The notes beneath the pieces were generated by a model. The model searched no databases. It was given only the letters and a program-made list of their open reading frames with translations, and had not been told where the DNA came from. A stretch of 62,000 bases of DNA, taken from Acanthaster planci (Eukaryota; Echinodermata; Asteroidea; Valvatida; Acanthasteridae). Of this stretch, positions 39,101-47,078 are shown piece after piece. The translations under genes were made by a program, and so were the position numbers. Within the stretch, counting starts at the first letter, position 1. Each line of letters starts with the position of its first letter. Location of the stretch: NCBI RefSeq assembly GCF_001949145.1, contig NW_019091380.1:249084-311083 (forward strand). The letters run 5' to 3'.

Positions 39101-42100
39101 NNNNNNNNNNNNNNNNNNNNNNNNNNNNNNNNNNNNNNNNNNNNNNNNNNNNNNNNNNNNNNNNNNNNNNNNNNNNNNNNNNNNNNNNNNNNNNNNNNNN
39201 NNNNNNNNNNNNNNNNNNNNNNNNNNNNNNNNNNNNNNNNNNNNNNNNNNNNNNNNNNNNNNNNNNNNNNNNNNNNNNNNNNNNNNNNNNNNNNNNNNNN
39301 NNNNNNNNNNNNNNNNNNNNNNNNNNNNNNNNNNNNNNNNNNNNNNNNNNNNNNNNNNNNNNNNNNNNNNNNNNNNNNNNNNNNNNNNAAAATGCACAAT
39401 TTAAAAGCAATACTAGTCCACTGAAACCTCACAATTGTAACCTTGAAAAAAAAATAAGTAGGCAAGGTTCAACATTAAAACTCACAAACATTTTCTACAC
39501 GGTCATAACATGAGAGTATTTTTACAACTCAATAAATTAGTTGGAGTCTTAAGTGATGTCAAACTTTCTTTGATCAAGGTCAGGCAGGGTAAAGGTAAAA
39601 AAATGAAGTTGGTTTCGTTCGTCAGTAATAGGAAGTCAAGCCATCGAAATGGAGTTTATGAACCAGGGCATGGAGTAGCTTTGTCTAAACTGTACTCACC
39701 CAATCTTCGACTGTTTCTTTGATACCCGCGACAGTAAGAATAAATAGTAAGGGAATGACAGTTGTCAGATTTCCAATGGGAGAGACACCTGGAATTTGCT
39801 ACAATGCAGTAGGGGAGATAGAGAGGAGACAAGAAAAGTTGGGTGTGCATGCAGCGTGCGGGAGGGGACCTTGTCCTTACCTGATGTGGACGAAAAATGG
39901 AATGGTCCGTGAGCTGTTGCCATGGCACCGATACATGACTTTCCCCGGGCTTAGATGGAAGTATGTTAGAAAAGGAAATGGATGCTGATTCTTACCTGAT
40001 TGCGATGGGGCATGAGTGAACACACTATGCCAAATGATATGGAGAAGGGAATAGTGCGATGAGGAAGTTGGCAGAGACGTTAAGAGCACAGTTGTGTGAA
40101 TATTTATTACAATAGATAGGGCTCAGCCTGTGTACATGTACTTCTCTCAGATTCTATACGGCTCTGTAATAGGTTATGTTCAAGCAAGGATCATTTGTTG
40201 ACCGTTGGTCAAATTTTCCTTGGTAACCTGTTCACAAAATATATCCTGGGTGCCAGGTAAGATTGACTAGTGGTAGCCAACTGGTCCTTGCTCTGATCTG
40301 CCCATAGGTTTGGTTTTCGTAGACGATACACATGTAATTTCTGCCTCTGACAAAGTTCTTGCTGGAATTGAAACGTCAGTCCCAGCTACTCTTATTCAGA
40401 TATGATATCATAGATGACTTATTATAATGCATATATTGGGCAAAAAAAAGAGTGTGCAACTTGTTTCATCAAACATAAACATCACCCTGAAAACCCCCCC
40501 TTTTCTTTCTTTTCAAAGCCCTCACTATTATGGCAAAAATCAACCACAAAATTCAACTGAGATCTTGAAAAATGAAACTCAGGGTATGAGTGTGGCGAAC
40601 CACAGCACAGTCAAGCATTGCCAGGACAAAGTTACCCTTGAATGGTATTCTGGGTTTCCTACAAGTACAATCAATTTCATACGGAGAGACAAGCTGAGGT
40701 TTCAGGTTGATACAGCACTTACTTTGGCAACGTGTTAAATGTCAACATCGGTCGATTCGGTCAAGGCTAAATGTTTGAGGAAGAACTTGTAAAGGAAGTC
40801 AGGGATTAGAAAGTGCCGCCGTGTCTGAACTTACAAAATCCTCGATGATTTCTTTGATGGCAGAGACAAACAGGATGAATAGGAGTGGGAACATTGTGGT
40901 GAATTTACCCGTCGGTGACACGCCAGGAATTTGCTGCAAATGATATGTGGAACAAAAATGATGGTGGAAACAATGTGTCTGGCAGTTGAACAAATCGTGA
41001 AAATGACAATATGTTTGAACACATATTTCAAAGACAGTCAACATGTAATAGCGGTGACAATCAGGAAAATTCCTCCACGCTCAAGACCATTGAAAAAAAA
41101 AATGCCAGAGATTGGCAAACATTTTATGCGTTGCCTGCTTCATGTACATGTGTACGCCTCGGTACTTCTCTCCCCATTTGTTGTACATGTACAATGTAGA
41201 TAAAGATTTTCTTCTTAAAAGTATTCCTAGGTTATCTCTCTGTGGGCACAAATTGATGAAGTGACGATGTGAATAGTGAAATGATGCAAAATTATGTATT
41301 TATAATGCCTGTCATGGGTAAATGGTCCCCAATGGCATGTATGTCTTTCTCGCGTGGAACAAATTTGTTAGAATGTTCGTATTTAGCAGTAAAATTACTT
41401 GAAATGTACTTTACAAAAATGACTTGTTTGCAGTACATCAAAATCTGAGTACCTAAATTTTTAACATGTGTCATCATAATTTAAGAATATACACTGAGTG
41501 CCAATAGCCACCTTCCTCAATTTCCAAGCAAAAAGCAATATCTGTAGATGTACATGTGCTTTTCAAGTAACAGGTAGTCATTAGAAATGGATAAGTCGGT
41601 AATTGAATTTTGGCAGGTACATGTAAATACTTTCCTGCTTGACAACTTTGTAACATTAGTCTCAAGGTTTGACTAAGATTTAAATGCAGTATTACAAAGC
41701 ACGGTGCTTGTTTTGATTTTTAATTTGTCCTGATTTATTTGGGGGGGATACTCAACAAACTTCCCTTGGATTGACAACTCACTAAAGTTTGCATTACATG
41801 AAAGAATTACTCACCTGTAGCAGTGCAATGAAAAGAAAGAAGACGTTGGCGTATCGTCGGAATTGCTCAAATAAGAACTTGGGTAAGAAGGTGACCACGC
41901 TGTATTTGCCCGTGCTGCGGGGAGAAAAATCAATTAACAAAATAAAAGTATCGTAAGTCAACTCCAATTTGATGGGCATTCCTGACAGGAATCTTCCTCA
42001 ATCCAGCTAACTCCTCCACTGTGAATGAATCCAAATAAACATTCTACGATACATGTACTTGTATGTACTTTAACCCCCACAAGTTATTAAACCTTAAAAC

Positions 42101-45100
42101 CTGAATACAAATCCTCCAAATGCTTCAGGTAGATTTTGAAGGAACTGGGACGATTAAGGTCATCAACTCTACGGTATTAACAGTGAATAAATACCAACAT
42201 GGCTTACGGGAGAATAGACAATGTTAGCTCTCCAAGACATTGAGAATTGCTACATGTAATTTTATTTATCATTTCTATCTTCACAGATACAACCCACAGG
42301 GTTTGCAGGTGGGCACAGGTGCAGTTGAGTAATTCAGTACATTCACCCAAGCCTTTCTTTGTGTCAGCTGCGTGGGCGCTGCCATGATTTTCTTTTATGG
42401 GGGGAAGGGGCTAAGCCTTTTTTTGAGGGGAAAAACACACACCAGCAATGAACTGATACACCAGTAGTAGTGGAATTAAAAAAGGGGGTCAATTTTGATG
42501 TTTTTCAAGAAAATTTGAGTTTCATCCCTTTTCATCTCTTTTTCTTTTATTTTGCCCCCCTCCTTTCTTCTTTTTATATTTCAATTTCTTCGGGGGGAGG
42601 GACGAGCGAGCCAAAGATCCCACTTGTTCCCCTTGCCATGCCAGAGGTCCTCTGTGAAGGGGTGCTCATACACAAAATCTAGAACTGTGCCATGGTTTTG
42701 CGAACGTACTTGACTTCATTGCTGCAGAATTTGGTAGTCTGCGGTTGGTTGAGATAGATAGTCCTGGATTCTGGCTCAGCTGGTGGGAGGGGGCTTAGGT
42801 TGATCCCACCTGTCAACTGTGTCTGCTCATCTGCAAGAAGAAACAAGTTGCTGTTTATTCAAAACATTCATTTAAAATGACCAGCCTAGTGGCGGACTTT
42901 GTTTACACTAAAATGCAAATCTATCATCCTAGTATTGGGCCCCAAATCCTCCAAATCACAAAGGACAGGAACCAGAGGTCAAAATGGGAGAATCATGAAG
43001 GCATAGGGTAGATAAAAGCTAGAACACGTTTGAACATAATTCCCTTGAAGTCACTGATTCCCATTAAAGGCCCATTTTAGTGCTCCCAACATCATAATCA
43101 CGTAAACATTCCAAGGATTCAGATATGAATCACCTAAGCATTCTGCATATGACCAATAAAAGAAGTAGTTACTAGTTGCAGCCACCAAAATACACCAATA
43201 AAGACTGCATTCAGTAGATCTGTACCTCTGGCCTTAACCTATTCAGTGGGGTAGACGTTTATAAATCACCAAGGTCTGAGTGGTGAGACTGGTGCAGGAT
43301 ACATGTACAATGTACATAGACGTTGGTTGAAAGATTAATAACAGTCACCCACAGCAAAAAAAAAAAGTAATTAAAAAATAAAACAAACATGGATGGCAGG
43401 CAAGAATTAAACATGTAAACAAAGCTTAGAAAACCTACATGCACACTAATTCCAAAGGATCAACCAAGTCCACTGCAATCAGTCAATGTAATCGATCAAT
43501 GTTATCCTTTTTCAACAGTTAACAGAGTTCTTGTGGATGTCATACTAAGCCAATCATGAACTGAATACATGTCCATTTGATCGTATTGAAGCCATCTGCA
43601 CTACATATCATATCAACATGATGAACAAATTTATGTTCAGTGTGACTTGTCTCGCCACGATGATCTACGTAAACATGTGTATACATGAGGTCACATACAT
43701 GACAGTTACAAGACAAATTTACAAAATTGTATAAGGATGACAGACAAAAGTAATTTATATGTGCAGTACATGTATCTTCTTTGTTTTCAAGGTCTAATTG
43801 AAATTACTGTCAGGTTTGCTCTAAATAGCCTTACATTATACATGTACATATAGCTGGCAAAACAATTCATTCAGCCAATTTCAATGCACAGGATCATAAA
43901 TGCATTTAATAGTGAAAACAAATGATCATAATTTATGGGACAGTGATACAGTGGAGGCACCTTCCCTATTCCAGGGAATGCAGTGGCGTAGCAGAGGTTC
44001 AAAGTCTGTGCACAGCAAATTGTGACTGGCCAATCAATGGCCACATGTACATGTAAGTTACAGGAGTGCATCGAGTACATGTAAATGTATATTTGCACAA
44101 AATGGCTATTACGAGCGCAGTATCGATTGATAATTTCATCAATAAATCAGGAGCATGTTCATTGGTATGAAAGCCACAGTACAGAATTCTTCAAGAATTC
44201 ATATCTGTTTGCTTTCAGCACAAAGTGCACTGTACAGCAACACTCAAGCTAACATCTGCAGTCATGTGTACATATTTATGTACACATATAGAGCTCTATA
44301 CCACCATACCGGTACATGTACATGTATGTACATTTGAGCTTCTGGGAACGAACTTGATCTGGTGTAAAATATGTACACAGGACAATGCAAGGTCCAGTCG
44401 TTCCAGGGACAAATATAGAGAGCACATTGCTATATGAACTGTGAAAAATTGTTTCTGTGAACTGTTCCAAATTCTGTAAGTAAAAACTTGAGAACAATCT
44501 TACCAGCTTCCATCCTTTTTGAAATCATCAAAAGCAGTTTCAATCATTGATATAATGTTACTTCCATTCATCTATGGCAATTGTAATACACGAGTCTTTG
44601 ATCTTCCAGCAAAGATCAGACTTTGAATCTAATGAAATCTGGTTAGCAACCCTAAATAAACAGCGGGTGATCAATTAACATCAGATTTGCACGTGGTGTG
44701 TTTCCAAAAAAAAGGAAAAACTGCAAATTCTAAAATGGCTTCCACTATTTAACTGACAATAATGATATGCATTAGCACATGCAGAACAAATTGTCACACT
44801 GTTTATTGGCTAGCCACTCGGCACTGTGTAAAGGTCATTAGCATAGCATTAGCTGTCGCCCCTATACATGCAGAATGCCATGGTAGAATTATTTGTTATG
44901 CATGGAGATTATCGTCTCCCTGAAATGTACACTTGCTGTTCAAGGATCCTTATGTCTGCATAGCGCAATGAACTGTATCCAACTGAAATTGTGTTTTTAA
45001 AGGAGAAGTACATGGACCTGTTTGCAATCAATGCAAGCCTTACATGTACATGTATGCATGTCATGCAGGACATTTCCAATCTGAATCAAATACGAGAGGT

Positions 45101-47078
45101 ACAAGTGAAAGGAAAAAGTCAAATTAAATTTGTTTAACTCTTCAATGGAATTCTGAAATTAAAGGTCAATTTCCATACATGTGTATACTAGATCAGAACC
45201 ATGCACTGATTGTCAAGTGTACATGTACATGTTGCATTGGACAAATTGATCTGAAGTACCTATCTGCTAGGTCATTATGTAAAATAATATTTACATGTAC
45301 ATGTACATGGCTTGTACATAAGGTACCTGTCCCTGTCACATGATCCCAAGGGAATGCATGCACTGGTACATCCCTACAGACTGGTAATCAAAATGGCCTG
45401 ATAGCTAATGACATTTCAATTCCTATGAAATCAAAAACTGAGCTTCAGTGGAATAAATATTACATGTACAGTAAATCACCAAATAGATTATTCATCACAT
45501 TTTTGAATGCCACAAAACAGTCAAAAGAGTCACAGATACATTGTACATGTATTGATGCATTGAAGTATTGGACAGTACATGTATGTGTGCATCATTACCT
45601 ACATGTATTCTAATGATTTTCACAAGAGATGGATAATTCTAAATATTATTGTACAGCTTCACAGACTGTTCAAACACAATTCTATTTGCGGGTTGACAGT
45701 TTCCATTTCAGATCAACTGCCAGTGCATATACATTACCCTGTAAATGTAGTCCTCCATACATGTAGATGTACATCATGTACATCTGTGTTTCATTAAATA
45801 ATAACAAAACAATGCCTCTTTGTTATGAAGGACAGCAAACATTTATGCAGAAAGGTTTAATTGCAAGTTCTGCATGGAAAGCTGCTGGTGTGCTAGCTGA
45901 TGTACAATGTATGGTACTTTATTGGTATAATTTACCAAGTTCAATGCTGGTCTACACATGTATCAGAAGTGCATGTAGTAACTCTCTTCAAAATAGTAGA
46001 CTCTTCATCGATTAACATATGAACCATATGAACATATGAAGGGGCCAATTTCATAGAGCTGCTAAAGCACAAAATTTGCCTGAGCGCAAAAAACTTTGCT
46101 TAAAAAACAAAGGTTACCAGCTTAAAATCTATGTGATTGTCATGTCAACTAAATGACAAGTGAATACCATTCCAAAACCACATACATCACATGGAGTTTT
46201 GGCTGGTAACCTGATTTGTCAAGCAAGGTTTTTCAACGTTTAAGCAAATTTTGTGCTTAAGCAGCTCTATGAAAATTGGCCCCAAAGTGTTCTGAGCAAG
46301 GTACAGCTAAATAGGCAAATTAATGATACATTTTTGTAAATTTATGGAAAAGAGGAAAACTGCTCACCTACAGTTATGACACAGGCAAAAACAACCATAA
46401 ATTTTGAACAGAAATTTCTCCCATCAATTTTCCATACATGTAAATACCAACTGGAACCAAATATGAACAATTTAAACCAACTTCCTCAGACTACATGTAG
46501 TCTTTCTGCACTTCCGGTAGTTTTAATCACCGAGCAAAGTGCAAAGGCTTTCTCAGAAAATATGATGGCTAGTCACATGAAAATTGCACACAAGTTAAGA
46601 CTTGAAGCTATGCATGGAGGAAGTACTAAATTACACGTAGGTTAGGCTTGTGGTTGTACCATGTACAAGAAAATATCTCTTTTATGATTGTGTGATTCTG
46701 AGAAGAACCGATGGTGAACACTCGACGTTCTGAACAGTATGCTCTATTCATCTTCAGGAGGGTGACTGGTGTAAATTTTGCACACAAGTTGAAACCAACT
46801 ACACACTTTGCCCAAACACACAACATCTGGCATATAAAATTACAAATCAACACTGAAGTGTGTTGAGTCACTGTCTGCACCTTCATGTCTAGATCCATAC
46901 ATGTACGGTACGTGTACAACTTCACAAATGGGCTTTCTATGTACAGTACATTACCCACCGACAATTGTGACTTGTTATAACCACCACTACAGTAGCTTTC
47001 CTCACCTTTTGCATCTTTTACCTCAACAACTTTCTCATCCCCAGTGGGCTCATATTCTGGTACAGCACACGCCATCAC
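15104..47078 (-). CDS. ATP8A: P4-ATPase phospholipid flippase, ATP8A class (catalytic subunit)
   Basis: Joined exons, 5' to 3': 47006-47078, 42710-42830, 41815-41914, 40835-40933 (or 39700-39798), 38630-38675, 38176-38216, 37780-37853, 36781-36984, 35406-35517, 34875-34931, 34378-34486, 32578-32705, 31735-31968, 31212-31323, 30521-30603, 30197-30246, 29751-29820, 29538-29622, 28842-29029, 28201-28291, 27627-27781, 26396-26478, 25669-25774, 24496-24684, 23770-23844, 23137-23259, 21524-21664, 21311-21367, 20637-20744, 19742-19830, 19020-19121, 15896-15987, 15671-15714, 15104-15175. Total 3,513 bases, about 1,170 residues; human ATP8A1 has 1,164. Every junction keeps phase and uses GT-AG. Motifs: QQ entry gate at residues 98-99, DGET 199-202, PISLPVTLE in M4, phospho-Asp in DKTGTLT about 421, [28 protein letters not shown] 1134-1138. 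Family role: with a CDC50 partner it moves phosphatidylserine (and PE) to the cytosolic leaflet using ATP. It groups with ATP8A1/ATP8A2 rather than ATP8B or ATP11. Confidence 0.95.
15671..15714 (-). CDS. ATP8A: ATP8A exon with C-terminal GYAFS autoinhibitory motif
   Basis: Acceptor TTATTACAG, donor CAG/GTAACG. The first two bases complete a split histidine, giving [15 protein letters not shown]. In ATP8A1, ATP8A2 and Drs2 the GYAFS segment of the C-tail occupies the catalytic domains and inhibits the pump. The last exon, 15104..15175, ends [20 protein letters not shown], then ENR and TGA at 15104. Confidence 0.9.
16631..16943. mobile_element. piggyBac-like MITE, copy 1 (313 bp)
   Basis: Flanked by TTAA on both sides, with inner ends CCCTAAC and GTTAGGG. 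The interior matches copy 2 at 33990..34303 along its length (for example CCTGAAGGACCTAG and CATTCATAGTGCCACAGCAC). TTAA target duplication plus a CCC start is the piggyBac signature. It has no coding capacity and lies in the long ATP8A intron 15988..19019. Confidence 0.8.
18880..19121 (-). other. ATP8A: Possible early terminus of ATP8A by intron read-through
   Basis: Coding exon 19020..19121 ends at a weak donor, AAGAG/GTTTGT. Without splicing the frame continues 32 codons to TAA at 18923. AATAAA hexamers on the minus strand lie at 18908..18913 and 18880..18885. This would make a protein of about 1,134 residues without the GYAFS tail. The next spliced exon is 3 kb away. Use of this end is inference. 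Confidence 0.35.
20847..20913 (-). repeat. tRNA-derived SINE head
   Basis: The minus strand reads GGCTTGGTAGCTCAGTTGGT, an A box, then after about 25 bases GGTTGCAGGTTCCGAATCCC, a B box with one extra C, then ACC. The stem pairing is imperfect and there is no clean anticodon arm, so it is a SINE remnant rather than a tRNA gene. It lies just upstream, in gene orientation, of ATP8A exon 20637..20744. Confidence 0.6.
21795..22313. repeat. Candidate degenerate inverted-repeat element
   Basis: The left part (TTATGCC..ACTTACG..GATTTCACGAAA) is roughly the reverse complement of the right part (TTTCATGAAATCAC..TTACAC..GGCGTAAG). Boundaries and target duplication are unclear. It lies in an ATP8A intron. 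Confidence 0.35.
24960..25290. promoter_or_regulatory. Intronic CpG-rich patch
   Basis: Strikingly GC- and CpG-rich compared with all neighbours (GCCCGCCGCGCACCGGCGGC and similar). A CAAGATGGC motif on the plus strand at 24967..24975 resembles a YY1 site, common just downstream of start sites. It lies in the ATP8A intron between the GDGAND exon and the M5 exon. It could be an internal or antisense promoter; no exon is seen. Confidence 0.3.
25669..25774 (-). CDS. ATP8A: ATP8A exon with P-domain GDGAND motif
   Basis: Acceptor CTGTTTAAG, donor CAG/GTATGG. It encodes [15 protein letters not shown] and the magnesium-binding [11 protein letters not shown]. Next to it in the mRNA, exon 24496..24684 begins [13 protein letters not shown] and carries the start of M5. 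Confidence 0.95.
31735..31968 (-). CDS. ATP8A: ATP8A exon with phosphorylation site DKTGTLT
   Basis: Acceptor CTCCTCTTCAG, donor CAT/GTGAGA, 78 codons. It contains [20 protein letters not shown] followed by [11 protein letters not shown] and CTVAGIVYG, then a loop shorter than in human ATP8A1 and LLENLQNKH. The catalytic Asp is present. This exon gives the clearest assignment to the ATP8A group. Confidence 0.95.
33313..33512. mobile_element. Possible decayed copy of the CCCTAAC family
   Basis: The right end GGTTAGGG-TTAA is intact. The proposed left end, TTAA-ATCCTAACA at 33313, is imperfect, so the boundary is tentative. Confidence 0.35.
33990..34303. mobile_element. piggyBac-like MITE, copy 2 (314 bp)
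   Basis: TTAA-CCCTAAC at the left and GTTAGGG-TTAA at the right, same orientation and near-identical length as copy 1, diverged by scattered substitutions. Sub-terminal TAGTACT-type sequences are inverted at the two ends, extending the repeat imperfectly. It ends 75 bases from the donor of ATP8A exon 34378..34486. Confidence 0.8.
34579..34867 (+). mobile_element. tRNA-derived SINE with (CAAAA)n tail
   Basis: It starts with a tRNA-like A-box region (GGCTTGGTGGTTC), then a B box GGGTTCCATTCC at 34623..34634. A central body with GGTTTTACCCAG and GGGGTTTTCCTCCCACC follows, similar in style to the conserved middle domains of some metazoan SINEs, and it ends in ACAAAACAAAACAAAA at 34853..34867. 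It is antisense to ATP8A, and its tail touches the donor region of exon 34875..34931. Confidence 0.65.
35055..35228. repeat. 58-bp tandem repeat, three copies
   Basis: Unit begins ATTAATATTAACCATAGCAG at 35059, 35117 and 35175, a constant 58-base period, with only a few differences among copies (an extra T in copy 1, G/A in CATGG, run length of Gs). It lies in an ATP8A intron. Confidence 0.9.
36781..36984 (-). CDS. ATP8A: ATP8A exon with actuator-domain DGET motif
   Basis: Acceptor GTGCTTGCAG, donor CGCT/GTGAGT. It encodes [19 protein letters not shown] and continues through [17 protein letters not shown] is the dephosphorylation loop of P4-ATPases, replacing TGES of cation pumps; its glutamate is intact. 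Confidence 0.95.
37689..37758. mobile_element. Very short TTAA/CCCTAAC element (70 bp)
   Basis: The same ends as the 313-bp copies (TTAA-CCCTAACAGT at the left, GGGTTAGGG-TTAA at the right) enclose only about 48 bases, including AAATCCTCCAA. It may be an internally deleted copy or a separate family using the same ends. It stops 21 bases from the donor side of exon 37780..37853. Confidence 0.65.
39008..39388. other. Assembly gap (381 N)
   Basis: A run of N inside the intron between exon 4b (39700..39798) and exon 38630..38675. Open frames spanning it are meaningless. Confidence 1.
39700..39798 (-). CDS. ATP8A: ATP8A coding exon 4, version b (duplicated alternative exon)
   Basis: Acceptor TGCATTGTAG, donor TGG/GTGAGT, 99 bases, phase 0 at both ends. 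It begins [20 protein letters not shown] and ends KETVEDW. Identical to version a at 22 of 33 residues; changes include Thr to Ile after SP, Lys to Asn and several core positions of M2. Both versions are open with good splice sites, so they look like alternatives. Including both would keep frame but add a second M2-like helix, which should break the fold. Confidence 0.85.
39881..39949 (-). other. Possible small cassette exon or recursive splice site
   Basis: A consensus donor CATCAG/GTAAGG follows an open 23-codon stretch with an AAG acceptor (CATCTAAG), phase 0 at both ends. A second site, CAATCAG/GTAAGA, sits at 39996. Both share the 10-mer ATCAGGTAAG, an abutted 3' and 5' splice site as in recursive splicing. 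No homologous peptide is expected here in flippases, so coding use is doubtful. Confidence 0.25.
40835..40933 (-). CDS. ATP8A: ATP8A coding exon 4, version a (M1-M2 loop and M2)
   Basis: Acceptor ATTTGCAG, donor TTT/GTAAGT, 99 bases, phase 0 at both ends. It begins [20 protein letters not shown] and carries the second Q of the QQ entry gate, the lumenal loop and helix M2 through KEIIEDF. This version is closer to human ATP8A1 ([21 protein letters not shown]). Confidence 0.9.
44504..44531 (-). CDS. ATP8A: ATP8A alternative first coding exon, form B
   Basis: A short frame MISKRMEA ends at GCTG/GTAAGA in phase 1 and joins in frame to the same exon at 42830. An in-frame TGA lies just upstream of the first ATG, so this would be a complete short N-terminus from its own promoter. 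Exon size is minimal, so chance is not excluded. Confidence 0.45.
46041..46283. mobile_element. MITE with long terminal inverted repeats (243 bp)
   Basis: It begins GGGGCCAATTTCATAGAGCT and ends AGCTCTATGAAAATTGGCCCC. The inverted repeats extend about 45 bases (AAGCACAAAATTTGC against GCAAATTTTGTGCTT) with few mismatches. It has no coding capacity and lies in the first ATP8A intron; the superfamily is not clear from the ends. Confidence 0.75.
47006..47078 (-). CDS. ATP8A: ATP8A first coding exon, form A
   Basis: It starts at ATG 47078 and encodes 24 codons ([16 protein letters not shown] and on), rich in acidic residues. It ends with a GCAAAAG/GTGAGG donor in phase 1, which the exon at 42830 completes to aspartate. 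It is one of two possible N-termini; the other is at 44504..44531. Confidence 0.7.

Larger units (their letters stand above)
42831..47005. other. First ATP8A intron
   Basis: AT-rich, with many ACATGTAC palindromes (44043, 44317, 45045, 45221, 45293, 45545), the 243-bp MITE and the alternative first exon at 44504..44531. Nothing else recognised. Confidence 0.6.

Noticed and set aside
38912-39513. Several long frames across 39008..39388
   Set aside because: They consist almost entirely of N; the gap has no sequence.
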